Assembly (NCBI RefSeq): GCF_019679475.1
Contig: NZ_JAIEZP010000001.1
Coordinates: forward strand, 62,001 to 126,000
DNA: 64,000 nucleotides
Reading direction: 5' to 3'
From: Hyphomonas sediminis
GTDB lineage: Bacteria; Pseudomonadota; Alphaproteobacteria; Caulobacterales; Hyphomonadaceae
Made by a program: the position numbers and the translations under genes. The notes under the pieces are model-generated. The model was not told the origin of the DNA and searched no databases. It saw only the letters and a list, made by a program, of their open reading frames with translations. Position 1 is the first letter of the stretch. Every line of letters begins with the position of its first letter. Below, in pieces: positions 45,268 to 54,305 of the stretch.

Positions 45268-46976
45268 TGCAGCGTCGCGGGCGCCGGTTCCGGGACGAGA
45301 CCCGTGCGCAGCTTCTCTTCGATCAGCGTACGGTCTTCTTCACCGGGATCGAGCTTGAGGGCGCGGTTCCACTGGAAGCCGGCTTCGAGATGCCGGCCGG
45401 CCATCCAATAGGCATCGCCCAGATGATCGTTTAACGTCGGGTCGCCCGGCATCAGCTCGACGGCGCGCTCAAGGAAGTCGACGGCTTCCTCATACTTGCC
45501 AAGCCGGTAATAGGCCCAGCCGAGGCTGTCGACGATGTGGCCGGATAACGGCTCGAGGATGACAGCGCGGCGGATGAGGCTGAACCCTTCCTCCAGATTG
45601 ATGCCCCGATCGATCCAGGAATAGCCGAGATAGTTGAGGATGGTGGCGTTCTCCGGGCGCAGCTCGAGAGCGTGCTTCAGGTCGGCCTCGGCGGCTTCCC
45701 AGCTGCCCTGGCGTTCACGCGCCGCGCCGCGGGCGAAGATGACGCGCCAATCGGCCTGCTCGCCATCGCTGGCGATCACTTCGCTGAGAATGGCTTCGCC
45801 ATCGGTGTACCGTTCGCGCGAGATGTAGAGGTCTGCCAGCTGCAGTTTCAGGCCGCGATCAGGATTGCCTGCAAGCGCCTCTGCGGCGACCTGCAGTGCT
45901 TCTTCGCTGCGGTTTTCGGCGTTGAGCAGATTTGCCAGCTGGCCGCGCGCATTGGCGTAATAGTCCGAGGACGGCGGAACCTCGCGCAGGATGCGGATCG
46001 CGTCGTCGCGGCGCCCGCCATTCTCGAGCGCCTGCGCCCAGAGCGAACGGGCGACATGAAGGTTCGGGTCCAGCGCGAGCGCCAGCACGAAGTAGACTGA
46101 GGAGAGATCATCTTCGGTCTGGTACATCAACGCGGCGGCGGGCACATAGAAGGACAAGGCGGCGCCCTGGCGCGTGGAAAGGCGGCGCGGCTTGATGCGG
46201 ACACCGGACTCGATGCGGTCTGCCAGAGACGCAAGGCTTGCATTGACGCCAACATCGGCGCGGAAGGTGTCGATCAGCTCCAGCGCGCGTTCCCTGTCTC
46301 CCCCCGCGGCCAGCAACTCAGCATGGGCTTCCACGCCGACGGCGAGGCGGGCGCCCGATGTCCAGACCTTCTCGAAGGTTTCAATCGCGGCTTTGGTCTC
46401 CCCCGCGGACATCTGCAGCAGGCCAAGCATATAGAGGGACGGGCTGTCGAAACGCATGTCTCCGGTAAGCTGTTGCTCGACGAATGGCGCCGCATCGGAC
46501 AGGCCGCCTTTTTCGAGGGCCACCCAGGCGGAGAGATTGTTGGCAATCGACCGGTTGAAGGGCGGCAATCCCTCCCCCTCAAGCCAGGGCCTTGCTTTCT
46601 GGGCGCGGCTACGGGTGATGGCATCGGTGGCGAGCGTCAAGCGGACGAGGCTTGCCTGGCTGCCCGCTTCGCTGGCACGGTGAGCCAGACCGACGGCGAC
46701 CGCGTAATCGCCCGCCAGCAAGGCAGAGAAAACCGCACGCTCGGCAATCGGCGCCTTGTCCGGCATCGCGTCGATGACGGCACCATAGCTTAGGGCGGCA
46801 GTTTCCGGATCATTGGTCAGCGACGCAATGCGCGCGATCATGAAGTCCCGGTATGAGGACGCCTCTGGGGGGCGGTCTTCGGAGAAATTATACGAAGGCC
46901 CGTGCGGCCCGGAGCTGGCGCAACCGCCCAGCGTGACAAGACCGGCCAACAGGAGCGTCGAGAAGAATGGTTTCAT
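45264..46976 (-). CDS. TPR-repeat lipoprotein
   Basis: This 570-residue protein has a lipobox (LGGC, Cys at about residue 18) and a long array of TPR-like helical pairs. The C-terminal half has clear copies, such as AEADLKHALELRPENATILNYLGYS, then IDRGINLEEGFSLIRRAVILEP, and YRLGKYEEAVDFLERAVELMPGDP. It resembles the tetratricopeptide lipoproteins that often precede ispE in alphaproteobacteria, probably acting as an envelope scaffold. ATG 46976 gives the signal peptide; upstream codons do not. It overlaps ispE by 4 bases. Confidence 0.85.
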   Translation of the reverse strand: MKPFFSTLLLAGLVTLGGCASSGPHGPSYNFSEDRPPEASSYRDFMIARIASLTNDPETAALSYGAVIDAMPDKAPIAERAVFSALLAGDYAVAVGLAHRASEAGSQASLVRLTLATDAITRSRAQKARPWLEGEGLPPFNRSIANNLSAWVALEKGGLSDAAPFVEQQLTGDMRFDSPSLYMLGLLQMSAGETKAAIETFEKVWTSGARLAVGVEAHAELLAAGGDRERALELIDTFRADVGVNASLASLADRIESGVRIKPRRLSTRQGAALSFYVPAAALMYQTEDDLSSVYFVLALALDPNLHVARSLWAQALENGGRRDDAIRILREVPPSSDYYANARGQLANLLNAENRSEEALQVAAEALAGNPDRGLKLQLADLYISRERYTDGEAILSEVIASDGEQADWRVIFARGAARERQGSWEAAEADLKHALELRPENATILNYLGYSWIDRGINLEEGFSLIRRAVILEPLSGHIVDSLGWAYYRLGKYEEAVDFLERAVELMPGDPTLNDHLGDAYWMAGRHLEAGFQWNRALKLDPGEEDRTLIEEKLRTGLVPEPAPATLQ

Positions 46977-47031
46977 GAGGCGACACTTGCAGTATCCGGC
47001 AGGAGCGACAAGAGGGCCGCAACCGCGTGCC

Positions 47032-48234
47032 CTATTGAGAGGCGAGGCGCACATCCTGCCGGTCGAAATAGGAATCGATGGCCCGCTTGACCGCCTGAAC
47101 GGCTGCCTCGCGCCCCCTGTCCGACTGGAGACGCCGGGCGTCCTCGGCATTCGTCAGGAAGCCAAGCTCCAGCAGAACGGCAGGCACGTCCGGCGCCAGC
47201 AGCACATAAAAACCCGCGCTGCGGTGGGTATTGCGCAGGACGGGGCCTGCCTTTTCCAGTTCGGGCAACAGCAGCTCGGCAAACTCGCCCGAACGTGTCT
47301 TGGTTTCGCGCTTCACAAGGTCTGACAGGATGCCCGTGAGGCGCTGGGGCGTGCCATCTTCAATGGGGATGACCCAGTTGTTGCGACTGGCTTCCCGGTC
47401 GATCCGCCCCTCGCCGCGTGCCGAGATGGTGTAGACCGAGGCGCCTGCGACCGTGCTGTTGCCGGCCGCATCGGCATGCAGCGAGATGAACAGCTCGGCA
47501 TTCCAGTTGCGGGCGCGGGTCACACGATCCTCATGATCGACATAGACATCGGTGTCGCGCACAAGGCGGACAGTATAGCGGCCATCGGCTTCCAGAAGGT
47601 CGCGCAGGTCCAGCGCCGCCTTGAGGGTAATGTCCTTTTCCTTGCCGCCATTGACGGCGAGCGCGCCGGGATCCTTGCCGCCATGGCCGGCATCAATAAC
47701 CACCACATGGCCTTTCGTGCCGCGGAGCGGAACTTTACGGGTGGAGGTGGACGCGCCGGCAAGCTGGAGCGCAGCTTTTTCGGCAGCCTTGCCGGCATCG
47801 GCCTCGGCCTTGGCAAAACGGCGCACATCCCGCTTGGCCATGCTGGCGAAACGGGCGTCCGACACCGTGTCGAGATCGATGATGACGCGGTGGGCCGTTT
47901 CAGTTCCCGTGGGCGGCAGGCGCAGGACGCGCACGACGGACATCGGCCGATCCAGTTCGAACACCAGTTCGCCGGGGTTCAGCGTCCAGACGCTGACACC
48001 GCCGCTGCCGAGGCCTTCCGCAGAATAGGCGTTCAATCTCAAAGGGAAAACAATGCGCCGCCCGCCAGCGCCCTCCTGAAGGAAAGCATCCCCTTCTTCC
48101 GGAGTGTCCGTCCAGACCGTGATTCGGGTGGGGGCACCGTCCCCCACGACCCGCACTTGTGACACATCGGCAACGGCGCCGAAAACGGCGACAAAGCAAA
48201 GGGTTAACAAGACTGAAACGGTGCGTATCAGCAT
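47032..48234 (-). CDS. amiC: N-acetylmuramoyl-L-alanine amidase (AMIN + Amidase_3)
   Basis: This 400-residue periplasmic amidase cleaves the glycan-peptide bond of peptidoglycan during cell separation. A signal peptide (to about residue 22) is followed by an AMIN-type targeting domain (about 25-125), a short linker and the zinc-dependent Amidase_3 domain: VVIDAGHGGKDPGA with the first His and metal region, KDITLKAALDL, FISLHADA with a metal His, and VPAVLLELGFLTN with the catalytic Glu. It is divergent from rne and upstream of the TPR lipoprotein. Confidence 0.93.
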   Translation of the reverse strand: MLIRTVSVLLTLCFVAVFGAVADVSQVRVVGDGAPTRITVWTDTPEEGDAFLQEGAGGRRIVFPLRLNAYSAEGLGSGGVSVWTLNPGELVFELDRPMSVVRVLRLPPTGTETAHRVIIDLDTVSDARFASMAKRDVRRFAKAEADAGKAAEKAALQLAGASTSTRKVPLRGTKGHVVVIDAGHGGKDPGALAVNGGKEKDITLKAALDLRDLLEADGRYTVRLVRDTDVYVDHEDRVTRARNWNAELFISLHADAAGNSTVAGASVYTISARGEGRIDREASRNNWVIPIEDGTPQRLTGILSDLVKRETKTRSGEFAELLLPELEKAGPVLRNTHRSAGFYVLLAPDVPAVLLELGFLTNAEDARRLQSDRGREAAVQAVKRAIDSYFDRQDVRLASQ

Positions 48235-48661
48235 CAGCTCGGCGGGTAAAACGGGCAGGCCCTGCCCAAATTGACGTCAGCCCATTGGATACCCACAGGA
48301 AGATTAACCCAGCCTTGACCGCAGATTAGCGGTTACAGCACCCGCAGCGGGAATTTGGCTCTTTCAATTGCAGGGAAAATTGGGCACAGTTCTCATGTGG
48401 CCGCCGTAAAGGGTCGGCCCAACGGTTTCCCAACAGCGCACCCCGGCCCGGCTTCCCCGGAAAGGCAAGCGGGCGGCGCGCTCCGGAAAGCAGGATAAAT
48501 GCGCACAGGTGCCGCGAACACTGCAGGTTTGACCGACTCGCCGAGGCGAGACGGCTCCCTGCGCCCGCAAGGCGCCTCCCTCCCCACTTATTCCGGCCTG
48601 CCAGCCCGCCTGAGGCGTGATACGCCCTGGCGCGCGGCGCCGGACCGAAAGGTTCTGTTTC
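48235..48661. promoter_or_regulatory. intergenic region with long rne leader
   Basis: This 427-base region separates divergent amiC and rne. It must hold both promoters and a long 5' leader for rne. RNase E mRNAs are typically autoregulated through a structured leader, but I could not identify a specific conserved structure or box. No convincing gene lies inside. Confidence 0.4.
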
Positions 48662-51430
48662 ATGAGCAGACTGATGCTGATCGACGCCGCCCACCCCGAA
48701 GAAACGCGGGTGGCGATCGTCAACAACGGCCAGGTTGACGATTTCGACTTCGAGGCAACCGGCAACGAACAACTCCGCGGAAATATCTATCTCGCAAAAG
48801 TGACCCGGGTGGAGCCCTCGCTCCAGGCGGCCTTTGTCGAGTATGGTGGCAACCGCCATGGTTTCCTCGCCTTCAGCGAGATCCACCCCGATTATTACCA
48901 GCTGCCGGCCGAAGACCGCGAAGCCCTGCTGCGCGAAGCGGCCGAGGAAGCTGCTGCCGCCATCGAAGACGATGATGACGGCCCATATGTGCCCCATGGC
49001 ATGAGCGCGGACATGGAAAATGGCGGCAATGGCGGCCACACCCATGCGCAGGACGAAGACGGCGAGGATGACGCCGAAGGTGACGGCGACGAGGAAGACG
49101 GCGCCGAAGCAGCTGCCGGCGAAGACGACGCCGAGGACGAAGACGCCGGCGAAGAAGGCGAGCCCAAAGCCGCCAAGCCCGCTGCCAAACCGGCCCGCCG
49201 CAACAGCCAGAAGAAAACCCAGCGCACGCCGATTTCCAAGCGTTACAAGATCCAGGAAGTGATCCGCCGCCGCCAGGTGATGCTGGTGCAGGTGGTCAAA
49301 GAGGAGCGCGGCAACAAGGGCGCCGCCCTGACGACCTATCTGTCGCTGGCCGGCCGCTACTCCGTCCTGATGCCAAACACCCCGCGCGGCGGCGGGATTT
49401 CCCGCAAGATCGTCAATTCGGCAGACCGCAAGCGCCTGAAATCCATCGTTTCGGAGCTGGATGTGCCCGATGGTCAGGGCCTCATCGTGCGCACGGCCGG
49501 CGCCAAGCGCACCAAGGCCGAGATCAAGCGCGACTATGAATACCTCTCGAAACTGTGGGAGCAGATTGTCGAGAAGACGCTCTCTTCGGAAGCCCCGGCG
49601 CTGATCAATGCTGAGGGTGGCCTCGTCCACCGGGCGATGCGGGACATGTTCGACAAGGAGATCGAGGAAGTCTGGGTTCAGGGCGATGACGCCTACCGCG
49701 AGGCGAAAGACCTCGCCAAGATCATCATGCCGAGCCAGGCCAAGAAGGTTCAGCAATGGCGCGACGAAGATCCGCTCTATGTGGCTGAAGCGGTCGAGAA
49801 CCAGCTCGATTCCATCTATTCGCCGGTCGTTCAGCTGAAATCGGGCGGCTATCTGGTGATCAACCAGACCGAAGCCCTCGTAGCCATTGACGTGAACTCT
49901 GGCAAGGCGACCCGCGAGCGCAATATCGAGCAGACTGCCCTGCGCACCAATCTGGAAGCAGCTGAAGAAGCCTGCCGCCAGATGCGCCTGCGCGACCTGG
50001 CCGGCCTGATCGTGATCGACTTCATCGATATGGAGGAGAACAAGAACAACCGCGCGGTCGAGAAACGCCTGAAGGAATGCCTGAAGGTGGACCGCGCCCG
50101 CGTGCAGCATGGCCGCATCTCGCAATTCGGCCTGATGGAAATCTCGCGTCAGCGCCGCCGCCAAGGCGTGCTGCAGGCGACTTCCGATCCCTGCCCGGCC
50201 TGTAACGGCACGGGCCGCCGCCGCTCGATCCCATCGGCGGCGCTGCAACTGATCCGCGCCATCGAAGCGCGCGCTGCAACGGGCGGCCTGCGCGGCATCG
50301 CCGTGAAAGCGCCGACCGATGTGGCGCTCTACATCCTCAACAACAAGCGCGAAGCGCTGATCGGCATCGAGCGGGTGGCGGGCTTTGCCATTTCCATCCA
50401 CTCTTCCGAGGACATGCTGCCGGGCGATTTCCAGATCGACGCCGAACGCGACCCGAACGCCAAGCCGAAGAAACGCTCCACACCGCGCTCGCTGATGAAA
50501 CCGACGCCGCCGCCTTCGCGTGACGAAGACGACGAGGATTTCGAAGACGAAGACCTGATCGAGGCCGATGACGAAGCCGGCGATGAGGATGACAGCGCCG
50601 AAGCTTCCGATGCTGATGGCGGCAGCGAAGAAAAACAGGGTGGCGGCCGCCGCCGCCGCCGCCGCCGCAGAGGCGGACGCAATCGCGGCGAACAGCGCGA
50701 AACCGGGCTAGAAGTCGTGGATGCGGAAGCCCCGGCCATTGAGGTGGGTGAAGCAGACGCCGACGATGAAGACGAGGGCGACGACGACGACGAGGATGGC
50801 GACGAGGCCGGGAACGACGCCCGCGCCGAAGACGGCGACTCGCCGCGCAAACGCCGCCGCCGTGGCCGCCGGGGTGGGCGCCGCCGTCGCCGGGGTGGCG
50901 AGGGCCGCGATATCCCGATGGTGGCCGATGGCGGCGCGCTGCTGGATGGCCTGTCGGTCAGCGCTGAGGTGATGCTGTCGGAAGATGAGCCTTCGATTGG
51001 TCTGCCGGCACCGGCAGACGTCGAAGCGGAAGCGGAGGCTGTTGAGGCCGCCGAAGCGCCACCGGAAGCAGATGCTCCGGCTGCGGAGGTTGCCGAAGCA
51101 GCTCCTGCAGAGGCGGCAACTGAAGCTGAGTCCAAGCCGGAAGAAGCTGAAGCACCCGCACCGAAGCCGCGTTCGCGCCGTGGACGCTCCAAGGCTGCGG
51201 CAGACGAGGCACCTACTGCCGCGCCGGCTGAAACGCCGGCGGAAGAAGCCCCAGTCGTTGCAGTTGTTGAGGAGGCTCCGCCTGCTCCTGCCGTAGTCGA
51301 GGAGCCGGCGACGGAACCAGAAATGGCTGCAGCCGAAGCGCCCGCCGAAGCAGCACCGGAAACACCTCCTGCCCCGGCGGAGCCGCCGGCACCCAAGCGC
51401 AATGGCTGGTGGAGCCGCGGGAAGAAATAA
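48662..51430 (+). CDS. rne: ribonuclease E
   Basis: RNase E is the central endoribonuclease for mRNA decay and rRNA processing. The 922-residue protein starts MSRLMLIDAAHPEETRVA, and the S1 RNA-binding domain (from about residue 35) is interrupted by an acidic insert of about 80 residues (about 105-185), as in alphaproteobacterial enzymes. Catalytic Asp-containing segments VAIDVNSGKA (about 409) and LIVIDFIDMEE (about 452) and the zinc-link CPAC (about 511) are intact. The C-terminal half is low-complexity, with acidic blocks and RRRRRRGGR-type stretches for degradosome and RNA binding. It ends at a perfect terminator. Confidence 0.96.
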   Translation: MSRLMLIDAAHPEETRVAIVNNGQVDDFDFEATGNEQLRGNIYLAKVTRVEPSLQAAFVEYGGNRHGFLAFSEIHPDYYQLPAEDREALLREAAEEAAAAIEDDDDGPYVPHGMSADMENGGNGGHTHAQDEDGEDDAEGDGDEEDGAEAAAGEDDAEDEDAGEEGEPKAAKPAAKPARRNSQKKTQRTPISKRYKIQEVIRRRQVMLVQVVKEERGNKGAALTTYLSLAGRYSVLMPNTPRGGGISRKIVNSADRKRLKSIVSELDVPDGQGLIVRTAGAKRTKAEIKRDYEYLSKLWEQIVEKTLSSEAPALINAEGGLVHRAMRDMFDKEIEEVWVQGDDAYREAKDLAKIIMPSQAKKVQQWRDEDPLYVAEAVENQLDSIYSPVVQLKSGGYLVINQTEALVAIDVNSGKATRERNIEQTALRTNLEAAEEACRQMRLRDLAGLIVIDFIDMEENKNNRAVEKRLKECLKVDRARVQHGRISQFGLMEISRQRRRQGVLQATSDPCPACNGTGRRRSIPSAALQLIRAIEARAATGGLRGIAVKAPTDVALYILNNKREALIGIERVAGFAISIHSSEDMLPGDFQIDAERDPNAKPKKRSTPRSLMKPTPPPSRDEDDEDFEDEDLIEADDEAGDEDDSAEASDADGGSEEKQGGGRRRRRRRRGGRNRGEQRETGLEVVDAEAPAIEVGEADADDEDEGDDDDEDGDEAGNDARAEDGDSPRKRRRRGRRGGRRRRRGGEGRDIPMVADGGALLDGLSVSAEVMLSEDEPSIGLPAPADVEAEAEAVEAAEAPPEADAPAAEVAEAAPAEAATEAESKPEEAEAPAPKPRSRRGRSKAAADEAPTAAPAETPAEEAPVVAVVEEAPPAPAVVEEPATEPEMAAAEAPAEAAPETPPAPAEPPAPKRNGWWSRGKK

Positions 51431-51467
51431 CCTCCCGCTCCTCCGGCAACGGACAATCAGACAAACA

Positions 51468-51496
51468 AAAAGGCCGGAGCGATGCTCCGGCCTTTT
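51468..51496. terminator. bidirectional terminator between rne and the small lipoprotein gene
   Basis: A perfect 13-bp stem AAAAGGCCGGAGC / GCTCCGGCCTTTT with a 3-base loop can act in both directions, serving convergent rne and the minus-strand lipoprotein gene. Confidence 0.92.
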
Positions 51497-51525
51497 CTTT
51501 TTCATGAGGAATCGCCCCCCACGCC

Positions 51526-51858
51526 TTACTCGGCGGCAGAGCAGGACTTCTTCATATACAGGTCCATCAGGTGCGCGCGGCGCTTCTCAACGAGCTTTTC
51601 CGCTTCAGACGCATTCATATAGTTGCCGACAGCGGCCGGCCAGAAGAACACAACGGCAGCGACGTTTGCAGTGTTCACACCCTTGTCGCCGGAAGCATCT
51701 TCCATGACCTGGTCGAGCTTGTCGAACTCACCTTCGATTTCTTCGCACGACATCTTCAGATCAGTCGGCTTTTCAACCGCAACTTTCTCGGTCGTTGTAC
51801 ATGCAGTCAAAACAAGTGCGCTTGCGGCGACGAGCACCGCAGTCAGAGTTTTCTTCAA
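51526..51858 (-). CDS. small lipoprotein of unknown function
   Basis: This 110-residue protein begins MKKTLTAVLVAASALVLTAC from a TTG codon (51858; TTG 51870 would add four residues), with GGGGG a few bases upstream. Lipobox LTAC gives a lipid-modified Cys. The mature part has a coiled helical segment (CEEIEGEFDKLDQVMED), a short hydrophobic patch (NVAAVVFFWPAAVGNYM) and a helical end with Cys. The hydrophobic patch and size recall small lipoproteins of the YgdI/DUF-type class, but no family is certain. Confidence 0.7.
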   Translation of the reverse strand: MKKTLTAVLVAASALVLTACTTTEKVAVEKPTDLKMSCEEIEGEFDKLDQVMEDASGDKGVNTANVAAVVFFWPAAVGNYMNASEAEKLVEKRRAHLMDLYMKKSCSAAE

Positions 51859-51971
51859 TGGGACCCCCAAGTTGAATATTTGCTCTCTTTGAGCGAGAGG
51901 ATTTCAACAGTCTGAGGCATTTCAGATCAACCCAAAAGTGCCCCAGCGGCCATAATTTTCCACAGAATCAA

Positions 51972-51998
51972 AAAGGGAGACGCTACGCGCCTCCCTTT
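51972..51998 (-). terminator. terminator of the beta-oxidation operon
   Basis: The minus-strand stem AAAGGGAG / CTCCCTTT, with an 11-base loop, is followed by a short T-run. It lies about 47 bases after the stop of the fadJ-type gene. Confidence 0.75.
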
Positions 51999-52044
51999 AT
52001 CTGTATACGCTGAATTGAAACCAGTCTCAGCGCCGCAGGCGAGG

Positions 52045-54276
52045 TCAGGCGGCAGCTTTCTTTTCGCCCGCGGGCGGGAAGCGTCCGTAGAAGCTTTCGC
52101 CTTTTTCGGCCATTTCGCGCAGCAGTTTACCGGGGCGGAAGCGCTCGCCGTATTTGTCGGCGAGGCGGTCTGCCTCGGCAACAAAGGCGGGCACGCCCCA
52201 GATCAGATCCATGTAGCTGACGCAGCCGCCGGTATAGGGCGCAAAGCCCCAGGCGAGGATCGAGCCGATGTCGCCATCGCGCGCATCGGTGATCACGCCT
52301 TCCTCAAAGCAGCGGGCCACTTCGATCGCCTGACGGATCAGGAGACGGTTGGTCAGCTCTTTCTTCAGGGCGGGCGGGCACTCGTCGACCTTGATCTCGA
52401 CTTGCTCGTTCAGGCCCGGCCAGAGGCGATCCGGCTTTCCCTGTTCGTTATAGTCGTAGAAGCCCTTGCCGGCCTTGCGGCCAACGCGGCCCTTGTCTTC
52501 GACAACCCAGGCCATGAGGCGGCCAAGTGGGGCTTCGTTGTAATCGAAGCCGGTGGCCTTGGCGGTTGCGCGGCCGACTTTGAGCGCCGTGTCGAGACCA
52601 ACGGAGTCGGACACTTCGAGTGGGCCCATCGGCATGCCGGACTGACGGCCGACATTCTCAATGATCGCCGGCTTGATGCCTTCCGACACCATTTCCAGGC
52701 CTTCCTGGGTGTAGGTGCCAAAGCAGCGCGAGGTGTAGAAGCCGCGGCTGTCATTGACGACAATCGGCGTCTTCCGGATTTTCAGGACATAGTCGATCGT
52801 CTTGGCGAGGGTTTCCTGGCTGGTTTCCTTACCCATGATGATCTCGACAAGCCCCATCCGCTCGACCGGCGAGAAGAAGTGGATGCCGATGAACTTGTCC
52901 TGACGCTTCAACGGAGTGGAGAGCTGGGTGATCGGCAGGGTCGAGGTATTGGAGCCGACGATGGCGTTCTCGCCTACTGCGGCCTCAACATCGGTCAGCA
53001 CCTTGTGCTTGAGGTCCATGTCCTCATAGACAGCCTCGATCACCAGATCGCAATCTTCCAGGAGCTTATAATCCGTGGTCGGCGTGATGAGCGAGAGAAG
53101 CGCATCGCCCTTCTCTTTCGTGCTCTTGCCACGGGAAACGGCCTTCTCGACGAGGCGGACGGAGTATTGCTTGCCCTTGTCGGCCGCTTCCTGCTTCACA
53201 TCGACGAGCACGGTGCGGATGCCTGCGCGTGCCTGTTCATAGGCGATGCCAGCGCCCATCAGGCCAGCGCCGATGACGCCGACTTTCTTGATCTCCGCCT
53301 TCTCGAAGCCTGCCGGACGATTTGCACCTTTCGACAGGGCCTGCGTGGAAAGGAACAGCGAACGGATCATCGCCTTGGCTTCGGGGCGCTGCTGCGTGTT
53401 GATGAAGTAGCGCGTTTCAATGCGCAGGCCGGCATCGATCGGCACCTGAATGCCCTCATAGACGCAGGAGAGGATATTCTTCTGGGCCGGATAGTTTCCA
53501 TACGTTTTGGCCGACAGCATCATGTTCGAGAATGTGGCCACCTGGCCAGCGCCCGGCGATTTGTGCGGCACGCCGCCCGGCACCTTGAAGCCCTTCTCAT
53601 CCCACGGCGCTTTCGCCTTTGGATTGGCCTTCACCCATGCCTTGGCACGAGCAACTGTTTCCGCACCCGGAGCAAGCTCCTGAACGACGCCCATGGCGTG
53701 GGCTTTCTCTGCATTGAAGCTTTCGCCCTGCAGGATCAGCGGGAGTGCGGCCTGAACGCCGACGAGGCGCGGCATGCGCTGCGTGCCGCCAGCGCCCGGC
53801 AGGAGGCCAATCTTGGCTTCCGGCAGGCCGAACTGGATGCGCGGATTGTCATTGGCCGCAACGCGGTAATGACAGGCAAGCGCCACTTCGAGACCGCCGC
53901 CAAGGGCGAGGCCGTTGAGCGCAACGGCGACCGGCTTGCCGCAGGTTTCGAGCTTGCGCAGCGTGCCGTTGAGGGCAAAGCCCGCATCGAACTGTTCTTT
54001 CTTCAGCTCGGCTTCAGACTTTTTCTGTTGCTCGCCGCCGCTGCCGGCGCGGTCGCCCATCTCGCCAAGGTCTGCCCCGGCGCAGAAGCCGGTTTCCTTG
54101 CCCGACGAAATGACCAGGCCCTTGATGGCGTCATTCGTCGCCACTTCCTGGGTGATCGCGATGATGTCCGCCACGGCCTTGCCGGTGAGCGTATTCATGC
54201 TGCGGCCGGGCACGTCGAAGATCGCGTGGGCGATGCCGTCGGCATCGATGTCGAATTTGAAAGTTTCAAGTTTCAT
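52045..54276 (-). CDS. fadJ: 3-hydroxyacyl-CoA dehydrogenase / enoyl-CoA hydratase (FadJ/FadB type)
   Basis: This 743-residue bifunctional beta-oxidation enzyme has an N-terminal crotonase domain with SGKETGFCAGADLGEM and LNGLALGGGLEVALACHYR near residue 120. The NAD-binding domain starts at KKVGVIGAGLMGAGIAYEQARAG near residue 340, and the dehydrogenase catalytic His/Glu region lies in FIGIHFFSPVERM. The C-terminal helical domain is complete. It hydrates enoyl-CoA and oxidises the resulting 3-hydroxyacyl-CoA. It follows the thiolase gene by about 30 bases. Confidence 0.94.
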   Translation of the reverse strand: MKLETFKFDIDADGIAHAIFDVPGRSMNTLTGKAVADIIAITQEVATNDAIKGLVISSGKETGFCAGADLGEMGDRAGSGGEQQKKSEAELKKEQFDAGFALNGTLRKLETCGKPVAVALNGLALGGGLEVALACHYRVAANDNPRIQFGLPEAKIGLLPGAGGTQRMPRLVGVQAALPLILQGESFNAEKAHAMGVVQELAPGAETVARAKAWVKANPKAKAPWDEKGFKVPGGVPHKSPGAGQVATFSNMMLSAKTYGNYPAQKNILSCVYEGIQVPIDAGLRIETRYFINTQQRPEAKAMIRSLFLSTQALSKGANRPAGFEKAEIKKVGVIGAGLMGAGIAYEQARAGIRTVLVDVKQEAADKGKQYSVRLVEKAVSRGKSTKEKGDALLSLITPTTDYKLLEDCDLVIEAVYEDMDLKHKVLTDVEAAVGENAIVGSNTSTLPITQLSTPLKRQDKFIGIHFFSPVERMGLVEIIMGKETSQETLAKTIDYVLKIRKTPIVVNDSRGFYTSRCFGTYTQEGLEMVSEGIKPAIIENVGRQSGMPMGPLEVSDSVGLDTALKVGRATAKATGFDYNEAPLGRLMAWVVEDKGRVGRKAGKGFYDYNEQGKPDRLWPGLNEQVEIKVDECPPALKKELTNRLLIRQAIEVARCFEEGVITDARDGDIGSILAWGFAPYTGGCVSYMDLIWGVPAFVAEADRLADKYGERFRPGKLLREMAEKGESFYGRFPPAGEKKAAA

Positions 54277-54305
54277 GACTGTGTTCTCAATATTCCGTAG
54301 TGTGA

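Noticed and set aside
48326-50401. 691-codon frame opposite the rne leader and 5' half
   Set aside because: RNase E on the other strand is unambiguous; the frame has repetitive hydrophobic and charged composition produced by the acidic codons of rne.
52015-54300. 761-codon frame opposite the fadJ-type gene
   Set aside because: It mirrors the real gene and has His/Arg/Ala-rich composition without any recognisable domain.
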